In this document: in pieces, positions 29,881 to 37,707 of the stretch
Numbering within the stretch: position 1 is the first letter of the stretch
How the letters are laid out: the number at the start of each line of letters is the position of its first letter
From: Arthrobacter liuii
GTDB taxonomy: Bacteria; Actinomycetota; Actinomycetes; Actinomycetales; Micrococcaceae
DNA length: 44,819 nucleotides
Direction: 5' to 3'
Assembly (NCBI RefSeq): GCF_014639275.1
Contig: NZ_BMFW01000029.1
Location: 1-44,819, forward strand
The notes under the pieces: model-generated
The model's input: the letters and a program-made list of their open reading frames with translations, nothing else
Told to the model about the DNA's origin: nothing
The model's database searches: none
Position numbers and translations under genes: made by a program

Positions 29881-31542
29881 ATGACTGCAACCCTTGTTGC
29901 CAAGGACGTCTCCGGCGGCCATGGGCACCGCACGCTCTTTACCGGGCTCTCGCTGACTGTTGCCCCCGGCGACGTGGTAGGCGTTGTGGGCGCAAACGGC
30001 GCCGGAAAATCCACCCTGCTGCGCCTCCTTGCCGGTGTTGACCAGCCCCAGGGAGGCTCGGTCAGCCTTGCCCCTTCCGATGCCTTCGTTGGCTGGCTGC
30101 CGCAGGAACACGAGCGTGTCCCGAGTGAAACAGTGGCCGGCTACATTGCCCGCCGCACCGGCTGCGCCGAAGCGACAGACGAGATGGAATCCACGGCGGA
30201 GGGTTTGGGCTCGGGCGCTCCGGGCGCGGATGATGCCTACACCCGCGCCTTCGACCGTTGGATGGCCTCCGGTGCCGCTGACCTTGATGACCGCATTCCT
30301 GCCGTGCTGGCAGACTTGGGGCTGGAAGCGGGCCCGGACGCGCTGATGACAGGACTTTCCGGCGGCCAGGCGGCCCGGGTGGCGCTGGCTGCCCTGCTGC
30401 TGAGCCGCTTCGATGTGGTGCTGCTGGACGAGCCCACCAACGACCTCGACCTCGCGGGCCTGGCCACCCTTGAAAACTTCGTAACGGGGTTGCGGGGTGG
30501 GGTGGTGCTGGTCAGCCACGACCGCGAGTTCCTGGCCCGCTGCGTGACCCGGGTGGTGGAACTCGACCTGGCTCAAAACAGTGTTGCCGTGTACGACGGC
30601 GGCTACGACTCCTTCCTCGGGGAACGCGCCGTGGCGCGGCGGCACGCCCGCGAGAAGTACGAGGAGTTTGCCGCCACCAAGGCAGACCTGGTGTCCCGTG
30701 CCCGCACCCAGCGCGAGTGGAGCTCGCAGGGTGTCCGGAACGCCATGAAGAAGAATCCCGACAACGACAAGATCCGGCGGGCGGCCAGCACGGAGTCCTC
30801 AGAGAAGCAGGCCCAGAAGGTCCGGCAGATGGAATCCCGCATCGCCCGGCTGGACGTGGTGGAGGAGCCCCGCAAGGAATGGCAGCTCCAGTTCAGCATC
30901 GGCCAGGCGCCGCGCTCCAGCGCCGTCGTCGCCACCCTGCGCAACGTGGTGGCACGCCAGGGCGACTTCACGCTGGGACCGGTCAACCTCCAGCTCAACG
31001 GCGGCGAGCGCATAGGCATCACCGGCCCGAACGGCGCCGGCAAATCCACTTTGCTGCGCCTGCTGCTGGGAACCCAGGCCCCGGACGACGGCGACGCCTC
31101 CATGGGTGCAACGGTCGCCGTCGGCGAGATTGACCAGGCCCGCGGGCTGCTGGACGGCAGCCAGCCTCTGGGCGATGCCGTCGAAGCAGTGCTGGCGGAC
31201 TGGAACAGCGCCGATGTCCGCACGCTTTTGGCTAAGTTTGGCCTTAGGGCAGACCACACGTCGCGGACCGTGGATTCCCTGTCCCCGGGGGAGCGGACCC
31301 GCGCGGCCCTGGCGCTGCTCCAGGCCCGCGGCGTGAACCTGCTGGTGCTGGACGAACCCACCAACCACCTCGACCTGCCGGCCATTGAGCAGCTGGAAGA
31401 GGCCCTTGAAAGCTACGACGGGGCCCTGCTGCTGGTCACCCACGACCGCCGGCTGCTTGAAAACGTCCGCCTCGACTACCGGTGGCACCTGGAAAACGGC
31501 ACGGTCCAGGAGCTCCATCACACTGCAAGCCAGGAGAACTAA
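29881..31542 (+). CDS. ABC-F family ATPase (ribosome-associated type)
   Basis: 553 residues with two ABC domains and no membrane segment. Domain 1: Walker A GANGAGKST (38-46), signature LSGGQAARVALAALLL, Walker B VVLLDEPTNDLDL. Charged linker (about 235-320: AVARRHAREKYEEFAATKADLVSRARTQREW). Domain 2: GPNGAGKST, SPGERTRAALALLQ, LLVLDEPTNHLDL. ABC-F proteins bind the ribosomal E site and either protect against antibiotics acting on the peptidyl-transferase centre or aid translation. AAAGGACG precedes the ATG. The leader hairpin (29742-29788) suggests drug-responsive attenuation, which favours a protection role; the substrate drug is unknown. The exporter gene at 31545 follows after 2 bases. 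Confidence 0.93.
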   Translation: MTATLVAKDVSGGHGHRTLFTGLSLTVAPGDVVGVVGANGAGKSTLLRLLAGVDQPQGGSVSLAPSDAFVGWLPQEHERVPSETVAGYIARRTGCAEATDEMESTAEGLGSGAPGADDAYTRAFDRWMASGAADLDDRIPAVLADLGLEAGPDALMTGLSGGQAARVALAALLLSRFDVVLLDEPTNDLDLAGLATLENFVTGLRGGVVLVSHDREFLARCVTRVVELDLAQNSVAVYDGGYDSFLGERAVARRHAREKYEEFAATKADLVSRARTQREWSSQGVRNAMKKNPDNDKIRRAASTESSEKQAQKVRQMESRIARLDVVEEPRKEWQLQFSIGQAPRSSAVVATLRNVVARQGDFTLGPVNLQLNGGERIGITGPNGAGKSTLLRLLLGTQAPDDGDASMGATVAVGEIDQARGLLDGSQPLGDAVEAVLADWNSADVRTLLAKFGLRADHTSRTVDSLSPGERTRAALALLQARGVNLLVLDEPTNHLDLPAIEQLEEALESYDGALLLVTHDRRLLENVRLDYRWHLENGTVQELHHTASQEN

Positions 31543-31544
31543 AC

Positions 31545-33458
31545 ATGAGCATGGACCGCGTGGCCTGGAGTTCGCTGTACAACATCAGCACCGCAAAGAG
31601 CGGCTCCAAGCCGTTCTCCAAGGAAACCTTGAAGCGGGTGATGGCCTTCGCTGCCCCGCACAAGGGCAAGCTCATCGCCTTTGTACTCTCCTCCATCGCC
31701 GCTGCCTTCCTGGCCGTCGCCACCCCGGTGCTCGCCGGCCAGGTGGTTGACGCCATCATCGCCAAGACGGACGCCGGCACCGTGATCTGGCTGGCCGTAC
31801 TGATCGCCATCGTGGCCGTCGGGGAAGCGGCGGTGGGACTGCTGACCCGCTGGCTGTCCTCGACCATCGGCGAAGGCGTCATCGTGGACCTGCGCACCCG
31901 GGTGTTCGACCATGTGCAGCGCATGCCTATTGCCTTCTTCACCCGTACCCGCACGGGGGCGCTGGTCAGCCGCCTCAACAACGATGTCATCGGGGCGCAG
32001 TCCGCCTTCGCCGGCACCCTCTCCGGCGTGGTGAGCAACTCGGTGGCGCTGATCCTGACGCTGGCCGTGATGCTCAACAGGTCCTGGTTGGTGACGGTCC
32101 TCGCCATGGTGCTGCTGCCGATCTTCCTGATCCCGGCCCGGCGCATGGGTTCCAAGCTGGCAGACCTGCGCCGCGAGGCCGCCGCACACAACGCCGCCAT
32201 GGGCACCCAGATGACGGAGCGGTTCTCCGCGCCGGGCGCCACGCTGGTCAAGCTGTTCGGCCGCCCGGACGAGGAATCCCGCGAGTTTGCTGCCCGCGCA
32301 GGCCGTGTCCGTGACATCGGCGTCCGGATGGCCATGCTGCAGTTCACATTCGTCACGGCCCTGACCCTGGTGTCCGCGCTCGCGCTGGCGCTGGTGTACG
32401 GCCTTGGCGGCTGGCTTGCCCTGGGCGGGCAGTTGGCGCCCGGCGACGTGGTGGTCCTGGCGCTGCTGCTGACCCGGCTCTACGCCCCGCTGACGGCACT
32501 GTCCAACGCCCGGGTGGAAATCATGAGTGCGCTGGTCAGCTTTGAACGGGTGTTTGAAATCCTGGACCTGAAACCGCTGATCCAGCAGAAGCCGGACGCC
32601 GTGCCCGTTCCTGCCGGGCCTGTTTCCGTGGAGTTCGACAACGTCCGGTTCGCCTACCCCTCCGCGGACAAGGTCTCCCTGGCCTCCCTGGAGGAAGTCT
32701 CCACCCTTGACACCCGGGGCGGCGAGGAAGTGCTGCATGGCGTCAGCTTCCGGGTGGAGCCCGGCCAGACGGTGGCGCTGGTGGGTTCCTCCGGTGCCGG
32801 CAAGTCCACCATCGCCCAGCTTCTGTCGCGGCTGTACGACGTCGACTCCGGCGCCGTGCGGTTGGGCGGCACCACGCCGGGGACCGGGTTGGACGTGCGG
32901 GACACCACGTTCGATTCACTTCGGGACACCCTGGGAATGGTGACCCAGGACGGCCACCTGTTCCACGAAACCATCGCCTCCAACCTCCGGCTGGCCCGGC
33001 CGGATGCCACCGAGGAAGACATGTGGGACGTCCTGCGGCAGGCCCGGCTGGAGGCAATGATCAGGTCCCTGCCGGACGGGCTGGAGACGGTGGTGGGGGA
33101 GCGCGGCTACAGGCTCTCCGGCGGTGAACGCCAGCGGCTGACCATCGCCCGGCTCCTCATCGCCCAGCCCCGCGTCGTCATCCTCGACGAGGCCACGGCA
33201 GCGCTGGACTCCACGAACGAAGCGGCCGTGCAGGCAGCCCTTGGCGCCGCGCTTGAGGGGCGGACCGCCGTCGTGATTGCCCACCGGCTGTCCACCGTCC
33301 GCGCGGCCGACGTGATCTTGGTGGTGGAGGGCGGCCGCATCGTGGAACGTGGACCGCACACCGAGCTCCTGGCCGCCGGGGGCCGCTACGCCGAGCTGTA
33401 CCGGACGCAGTTCGCCGAAGCCACCGCCGTGGCGCAGGAGGCAGTCCCCGAGTTCTAG
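31545..33458 (+). CDS. ABC exporter, fused permease and ATPase
   Basis: 637 residues of the type-IV (MsbA/LmrA-like) exporter fold. The membrane domain has about six helices (residues 35-330, e.g. LIAFVLSSIAAAFLAVATPVLAG), with VFDHVQRMPIAFFTRTRTGALVSRLNND as the intracellular coupling region. The ATPase domain has Walker A GSSGAGKST, a Q loop (GMVTQDGHLFHETIASNLR), signature LSGGERQRLTIARLL, Walker B VVILDEATAALD and an H loop (VVIAHRLSTV). It forms a homodimer or pairs with another half. The cargo is unknown; co-transcription with an ABC-F gene suggests drug or lipid export. AGGAG lies within the end of the ABC-F gene. Its stop shares a CTAG with the convergent NUDIX gene. Confidence 0.94.
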   Translation: MSMDRVAWSSLYNISTAKSGSKPFSKETLKRVMAFAAPHKGKLIAFVLSSIAAAFLAVATPVLAGQVVDAIIAKTDAGTVIWLAVLIAIVAVGEAAVGLLTRWLSSTIGEGVIVDLRTRVFDHVQRMPIAFFTRTRTGALVSRLNNDVIGAQSAFAGTLSGVVSNSVALILTLAVMLNRSWLVTVLAMVLLPIFLIPARRMGSKLADLRREAAAHNAAMGTQMTERFSAPGATLVKLFGRPDEESREFAARAGRVRDIGVRMAMLQFTFVTALTLVSALALALVYGLGGWLALGGQLAPGDVVVLALLLTRLYAPLTALSNARVEIMSALVSFERVFEILDLKPLIQQKPDAVPVPAGPVSVEFDNVRFAYPSADKVSLASLEEVSTLDTRGGEEVLHGVSFRVEPGQTVALVGSSGAGKSTIAQLLSRLYDVDSGAVRLGGTTPGTGLDVRDTTFDSLRDTLGMVTQDGHLFHETIASNLRLARPDATEEDMWDVLRQARLEAMIRSLPDGLETVVGERGYRLSGGERQRLTIARLLIAQPRVVILDEATAALDSTNEAAVQAALGAALEGRTAVVIAHRLSTVRAADVILVVEGGRIVERGPHTELLAAGGRYAELYRTQFAEATAVAQEAVPEF

Positions 33459-33904
33459 GGGTGATGCGGCGCGGCCTGTGCCTCCGCCGCTGGACGTCCT
33501 GCCAGCAGGGGCAGGATGTGGTCTGTCAGCAGCGGCGCCAGGTCCCCAGTGTGTCCGGCGCCGGAAGCCAGGACGTCCAGGTCCAGCCAGCGGATCTCGG
33601 CAATCTCAGCGGAAGGGTGGGCTGACCAGGTCCCCGGAGCGGTAAAGACGGTGGCTTCAATGTCAGTCGCGGCCTCGTTGGCTGCGTCGGCGATCCACAC
33701 GCCCATCAGCACCAGTTCACGCGCGTCGATGATGATGCCCGCTTCTTCCTCGAGCTCCCGGGCTGCGGCCTGGACGGCTGTCTCGCCCGGCTCGGGCTTG
33801 CCACCGGGGTGCATGAACATGGTGGTGCCGCGCTTCCGCACAGTCAGCAGCCGGCCGGCGTCGTCGAACACGCAGACGGCGGAGACCACGATGCGGTCCT
33901 TCAC
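33455..33904 (-). CDS. NUDIX hydrolase
   Basis: 149 residues. The Nudix box is complete at about 34-56 (GGKPEPGETAVQAAARELEEEAG), preceded by VVSAVCVFDDAGRLLTVRKRGTTMFMHPGG, which is characteristic of MutT-like pyrophosphatases acting on modified nucleotides; the exact substrate cannot be told. GTG 33904 overlaps the stop of the DUF6314 gene (GTGA), so the two are coupled. A longer upstream reading is only the shifted frame of that gene. Its stop codon lies in the same CTAG as the stop of the convergent ABC exporter. Confidence 0.92.
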   Translation of the reverse strand: MKDRIVVSAVCVFDDAGRLLTVRKRGTTMFMHPGGKPEPGETAVQAAARELEEEAGIIIDARELVLMGVWIADAANEAATDIEATVFTAPGTWSAHPSAEIAEIRWLDLDVLASGAGHTGDLAPLLTDHILPLLAGRPAAEAQAAPHHP

Positions 33905-34371
33905 AGAGCCTCCCGGACCAGGTGCGAGACGAGCAGCAGGTCCTTGCGGGGGCCGGTGACGTCCCAGCTGTAGCTGAATGCGTCGGGACCCTGGCGGGTG
34001 TAGGACACGCGGTACGTGTCGGGATCGCACCAGTGCCCGTCCTGGCTGGCGTCCTGGGCAAAGCTCATCCGGTGGAACGGGCGGCCGTCCGGGAAGAACA
34101 CGTCCAGGGCGTCCGGCCGCGGGGACGCCTTCAGCACGTACTCCCGTGAGGCGGGACCTGTGAAAGCAGGCCAGCGCATGGTGCCTTCCTCGCGAAGGGC
34201 CAGGCCGTCGTCGTCCGTTGCGGTGTAGAGCACGACGCCGGAAAAGGTTCCGCGGGTGCCGTCCGACCGGTCCAGCAGGTCACGCTCCACGCGCCACCGG
34301 CCCGCGTGCGCACCTGGCCGGCTGCCCAGGAGGTAGGCGCGAAGGAGGGACTGCGGGGGACTGGAGTTCAA
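33901..34371 (-). CDS. DUF6314-family protein
   Basis: 156 residues, soluble and beta-rich: AGRWRVERDLLDRSDGTRGTFSGVVLYTA, EEGTMRWPAFTGPASREYVLKAS, DVFFPDGRPFHRMSFAQDASQDGHWCDPDTYRVSYTRQGPDAFSYSWDVTGPRKDLLLVSHL. This matches the DUF6314 barrel, often next to NUDIX genes; function unknown. The only start that keeps the N-terminus is TTG 34371, one base beyond the discriminator base of the tRNA-Arg gene, leaving no room for a ribosome-binding site outside the tRNA. Translation would therefore start on a processed, leaderless RNA or inside unprocessed tRNA-mRNA. Confidence 0.85.
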   Translation of the reverse strand: MNSSPPQSLLRAYLLGSRPGAHAGRWRVERDLLDRSDGTRGTFSGVVLYTATDDDGLALREEGTMRWPAFTGPASREYVLKASPRPDALDVFFPDGRPFHRMSFAQDASQDGHWCDPDTYRVSYTRQGPDAFSYSWDVTGPRKDLLLVSHLVREAL

Positions 34372-34372
34372 G

Positions 34373-34445
34373 TGCCCTCGATTGGAATCGAACCAACGAC
34401 ACCGGCTTTAGGAGAGCCGTGCTCTATCCACTGAGCTACGAGGGC
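34373..34445 (-). tRNA. tRNA-Arg (anticodon CCT)
   Basis: 73 bases on the minus strand fold into a full cloverleaf: acceptor GCCCTCG/CGAGGGC, D arm AGCTCAGTGGATAGAGCA, anticodon stem CGGCT/AGCCG with loop CTCCTAA (anticodon CCT, reads AGG), T arm with GGTTCGATTCC, discriminator A. CCA is not encoded. The DUF6314 gene begins immediately after it on the same strand. Confidence 0.96.
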
Positions 34446-34527
34446 GGGCATTCGGCAACCGGCGGGGCCGGCTGGTCCGAACACGGTTACAAGCATACAA
34501 GGTGCCGGGCCGTACTACGCTCAAAGC

Positions 34528-35295
34528 ATGAGTCCAGCCCCGACTGCCGCTCCCGCTGCCGCCTACCTGCCGGACACGGCATCCACCCGGCACTCCATCG
34601 GCGCGTGGTCGGTGTTGAGCGTCCTCCAGTACTTCCTGGCCGAAGCGGTGGTGGCCATCGCCTGGGCAGGTCCACGCCCGTACGACCTGAGGACCGGCTA
34701 CATCAGCGACCTCGGCGCCCTGCACTGCGGAACCTATTCCGGCCGGGATGTCTGCTCGCCGCTGAATTGGCTGATGAACGCCTCGTTCGTGCTCCAGGGC
34801 CTGGGACTGCTGCTGGGCGCGGTGCTGCTGACATCGGGGCTGTTGTGCGTGGCGGCCCGCCACGGTGCCCGCATCGACCGGAACCGCCGGACACCGCTGC
34901 TCGCCGCAGTGTGGGTGCGGCTGCTGACCGGTGCGGCCGGGGCCGGAACAGTGACCGTGGGGCTGGTCCCGGAGGACCTGCATTCACCGTGGCACTACGT
35001 TGGCGCCGTCACCTATTTCCTCGCCGGCGCGGCCGCACTGGCCGTGCTGGGGATCCTCTGGTTGCGGCAGACCCCGGTGGCCTGGTTCCTGCTGGCGTGC
35101 GGCGCCGTGTCCCTGGCGGCATTGGCCACCGGGGGCCTGACGCGCATGCAGGTGCCCGAGCCCGGCACCCTGGAACGGCTGATGGGCTATCCGGTCACCG
35201 TGGGGATGGCCGCCGCCGGGCTGGTGATCGCCCAGCGGGTGCACCGGCGCCGGAAGGAACAGCGGGCAGCGGCAGCCGGGGCAAGTGTCGCCTAG
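34528..35295 (+). CDS. DUF998-family membrane protein
   Basis: 255 residues with about six hydrophobic segments (around 25-47, 82-108, 127-145, 158-175, 184-203, 220-236). DLRTGYISDLGALHCGTYSGRDVCSPLNWLMNASFVLQGLGLLLGA is typical of DUF998, a family of unknown function distantly like FRRS/cytochrome-b561-type bundles but without obvious haem ligands here. ATG 34528 follows TACGCT by six bases: a leaderless start. It converges with the gene at 35292 and shares a CTAG stop with it. Confidence 0.85.
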   Translation: MSPAPTAAPAAAYLPDTASTRHSIGAWSVLSVLQYFLAEAVVAIAWAGPRPYDLRTGYISDLGALHCGTYSGRDVCSPLNWLMNASFVLQGLGLLLGAVLLTSGLLCVAARHGARIDRNRRTPLLAAVWVRLLTGAAGAGTVTVGLVPEDLHSPWHYVGAVTYFLAGAAALAVLGILWLRQTPVAWFLLACGAVSLAALATGGLTRMQVPEPGTLERLMGYPVTVGMAAAGLVIAQRVHRRRKEQRAAAAGASVA

Positions 35296-35918
35296 CTGAC
35301 GTTCCGGTTCCGTCGGTTGAGGAAGACCGCCGCCGCCCCGGCGAGGAGGCTCAGCACCAAAAGTACCCAGCCGGCAACGGTGAGGCTGGATGCCAAGGCA
35401 ACCTGGCCGGCGTCGGGACCTGCCGTGCCCATCATCGCGTCAATGGCAACGTTCCCCCACAGCCGGACCACCACAAACAGCATGGGCAAAGCCCAGAGCG
35501 CCCAGCGCAGCGCCTTCCGAGCGACGTTGGTGCCAATGAGCAGGAGCCATGTGAACCCGAAAATCAGCGGAAAGAGGGTGCCCGCCGTCTTGTGGACGTA
35601 GTTCAGCTGTCCCAGGGCGTCGCTGTTCATTGCCGCCTGCAGCCGGCCGATGTAGGCGGCGTCGAAACCGCCCACAAGGGCATCCGGCATGGCCAGCCCA
35701 TCAGAAAGTTGCGTGAGCTGTGTCAAGGTCAGCAGGTGCAGGTACCAGAACAGGAACAGGCTGGCCACCACGCCGGCAATCACAATCAGGTTGCTGTTGC
35801 CCTGCGCCTTCTCCGGTGTGCGCGCCGTGGTGGGGTTGACCACCGGTGGCAGGTGATGCTGCGGCACCGCCGCGTTGGCGCCGTGCTTCTTGATCCGCTG
35901 GGCAGGGGTTTTGGCCAT
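35292..35918 (-). CDS. four-helix membrane protein, unknown
   Basis: 208 residues. A polar, basic N-terminus (MAKTPAQRIKKHGANAAVPQHHLPPVVNPTTARTPEKAQ) precedes hydrophobic helices at about 44-66, 113-130, 136-152 and 174-196. The loop between helices 1 and 2 (LSDGLAMPDALVGGFDAAYIGRLQAAMNSDALGQLNYVHKTAGTL) is long and may face outward. I recognise no family. ATG 35918 follows GATAAT by six bases on its strand, mirror-image to the divergent gene at 35951, so both messages are probably leaderless. Confidence 0.8.
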   Translation of the reverse strand: MAKTPAQRIKKHGANAAVPQHHLPPVVNPTTARTPEKAQGNSNLIVIAGVVASLFLFWYLHLLTLTQLTQLSDGLAMPDALVGGFDAAYIGRLQAAMNSDALGQLNYVHKTAGTLFPLIFGFTWLLLIGTNVARKALRWALWALPMLFVVVRLWGNVAIDAMMGTAGPDAGQVALASSLTVAGWVLLVLSLLAGAAAVFLNRRNRNVS

Positions 35919-35924
35919 GGCACC

Positions 35925-35944
35925 ATTATCGCGCCCCATAAACT
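35925..35944. promoter_or_regulatory. back-to-back leaderless promoters
   Basis: Within the 32 bases between two divergent start codons there is GATAAT (minus strand, 35925-35930, six bases before ATG 35918) and TAAACT (plus strand, 35939-35944, six bases before ATG 35951). The -35 element of each must lie inside, or at the start of, the other gene. Confidence 0.6.
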
Positions 35945-35950
35945 GAACCC

Positions 35951-36781
35951 ATGACCACTGGCCGACACAGCGCAGCTGTTCTTGACCCTTCCCTGGATGA
36001 CTACGAACTGGCGGCGGCCCTGGTCCGCGAGGCCGGACAGCTTGCGCTCCTCATGCGCATGGCCGGCCTGCAGTCGGAACAAAAGACGTCCGTCTCCGAC
36101 GTGGTAACCGCGGCGGACCACGCCGCCGAGGCCTACGTGCTGGAGCAGTTGCAGCGCTGCCGGCCGGGAGACGGCATCCTCGGCGAGGAAGGCGCATCAG
36201 TCCAGGGAACCAGCGGCCGTACCTGGGTGATCGACCCCGTGGACGGCACCTACAACTTCCTGCACGGCTCCACCTACTGGTGCTCCGCCATCGCGCTGAA
36301 GGATTCCGCCGACGTGCTGCTCGGCGCCGTCTTCCAGCCGGAGGAGGACAAACTCTGGCTCGGCGGCCGGGACCGGCCCGCCACCCGCAACGGTGATCCG
36401 CTGACGGCTTTCACCGAACACGACGGCAAGCGCAACACCACCGATGTTGCTGAGCTTGGCGCGGCCACCTACATCCACCCCACGTGGCTGATGGATCCCA
36501 TGTGCGCCATGCCGTGGCATGCTGCGGCCACATCCGCCGCGTCCCTACGCATGTTGGGGTCCGGTTCCTGCGACCTGGGCCGAGTGGCGGACGGGCAGCT
36601 GGGATGCTGGTTCCAGCACAGCTGCCCGGAATGGGACTGGCTGCCAGGCGAGGCGATCGTCCGCGCAGCAGGGGGCGCCGTGGATACTGTCCGCGTCAAC
36701 GGGCTGGAGTGGTTCCTGGCAGGAGGAACGACGGCGGTCCGCCAGTTGCGTGCAGCCCTTCAGTCAGGCTCGGTAACCTAA
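35951..36781 (+). CDS. inositol-monophosphatase-family phosphatase
   Basis: 276 residues with the Mg-binding motifs of the IMPase/FBPase superfamily: Glu79/Glu80 (LGEEGAS), Asp95 and Asp98 (WVIDPVDGTYNF), and a C-terminal Asp229 (CPEWDWLPGEAIVRAAGG). It hydrolyses a small phosphate ester; in actinobacteria such enzymes act on inositol phosphate, histidinol phosphate or PAP, and I cannot choose among them (HisN is possible, but no his genes adjoin). The start is leaderless and divergent from the membrane-protein gene. Confidence 0.92.
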   Translation: MTTGRHSAAVLDPSLDDYELAAALVREAGQLALLMRMAGLQSEQKTSVSDVVTAADHAAEAYVLEQLQRCRPGDGILGEEGASVQGTSGRTWVIDPVDGTYNFLHGSTYWCSAIALKDSADVLLGAVFQPEEDKLWLGGRDRPATRNGDPLTAFTEHDGKRNTTDVAELGAATYIHPTWLMDPMCAMPWHAAATSAASLRMLGSGSCDLGRVADGQLGCWFQHSCPEWDWLPGEAIVRAAGGAVDTVRVNGLEWFLAGGTTAVRQLRAALQSGSVT

Positions 36782-36784
36782 GCC

Positions 36785-37144
36785 TCACCACAGCACTGGT
36801 TGCCGGTCTGGAGGCCGGTTGGGCGCCCGTCTCTTGTTGCCAGTGCCACTTCCTCCGCCGCTGCAATCGCCGTTGCGCGCGCGGACCGTTGAAGGCAGAG
36901 GGGAAAGCGTGCCTGCTCGAGCCTCCACTGAGCGTGACGCTGGGGGAGTACCCGCTTGGAGTGCGCCGTCCGGAGGGGTGGCGGGCGGTGCTGTCCCCGG
37001 CAGTGGTGGTGCCGTGGAGTGGTAGGTGTGGCCGGTGGGGGTTGTTGTTGCCACGGTATGGCGCAGGCCAGGGACCCGAGCGTCGATCTGGTCGGCGCTC
37101 AAAACGCCTTCCAGAAGGTTGGTTGTCGTACTGATTTCGGCCAA
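36785..37144 (-). pseudogene. C-terminal relic of a DUF222/HNH (13E12-type) protein
   Basis: From about 37072 downward the frame reads PGLRHTVATTTPTGHTYHSTAPPLPGTAPPATPPDG, the tail that follows the HNH motif in Arthrobacter DUF222 proteins, ending in a low-complexity stretch. The preceding 24 codons (MAEISTTTNLLEGVLSADQIDAR) are not part of that family. The HNH motif itself and most of the protein are missing. The matching N-terminus lies 3.6 kb away at 41190 in the same orientation. Confidence 0.65.
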
Positions 37145-37221
37145 GAGGGCCCGTCCTTTTAAAGGTAAAACCGCAGGTCAAACCCTAGTTAGAGACCGGC
37201 CCCTTACACACTCTATGAAAC
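37145..37221. other. junction sequence, possible IS end
   Basis: No gene. The segment GAGACCGGCCCCTTACACAC (37192-37211) resembles the inverted-repeat ends of IS256-family elements in general style, but I see no partner repeat or transposase of that family, so this stays uncertain. Confidence 0.25.
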
Positions 37222-37548
37222 ACCCTCTTGGCCAGGCCCAGCACCGTCAGTGTCGCCCAACTACTCATAACCGCCGGCGAAAACTTTGAGCGTTTCCGTA
37301 AAGAAGCCGCTTTCGCCCGGCTCTGCGGTGTCGCACCCATTCCGGTGTCCTCCGGAAAATCAAACCGCATGAGGCTTCACCGGGGCGGGTAACCGCCACG
37401 CAAACAGAGTCATCTACCTCATTGCGATTAGCCGCCTGAGGTACGACCCAAGAAGCCAGGCATACCGCGACCGGAAACGAGCCCAGGGACACTCCTCCTC
37501 CGACGCCATCCGCTGCCTCAAACGCTTCATTGCCCGCGAAATTTACTA
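37222..37548 (+). pseudogene. IS110-family transposase, C-terminal fragment with frameshift
   Basis: Translation gives VAQLLITAGENFERFRKEAA, FARLCGVAPIPVSSGKSNRM and RLHRGG, then after a one-base shift NRHANRVIYLIAISRLRYDP, RSQAYRDRKRAQGHSSSDAI and RCLKRFIAREIY. These are the transposase_20 blocks of IS110-type enzymes, including the Ser next to the GK motif. The shift is one extra G in the GGG before TAACCGC near 37390. The DEDD N-terminal half is missing. It is a dead fragment of about 325 bases. Confidence 0.85.
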
Positions 37549-37580
37549 CAGCCAGCACGGGACTTGTCCCGTGCTGGCTG
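37549..37580. repeat. perfect 15-bp inverted repeat, 2-base loop
   Basis: CAGCCAGCACGGGAC (37549-37563), TT, GTCCCGTGCTGGCTG (37566-37580). It begins right where the IS110 coding relic ends. It could be a transcription terminator, part of the lost IS non-coding end, or a recombination site. The remaining bases to 37707 show no gene. Confidence 0.8.
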
Positions 37581-37707
37581 ACGAGCAAGAGCTCAGCTGT
37601 CAATGCAGCTAGGGCAGCCGCCCTCACGCCAACACCGACCCATCCCCGTCAAGCGATCCTTGTCGAACACGGAAGGAGCGTTGGCCGCATCACGGAAACC
37701 CGGACGC

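Noticed and set aside
37192..37211. Possible IS256-family terminal repeat
   Set aside because: Only a general resemblance; no matching second end or transposase remains nearby.
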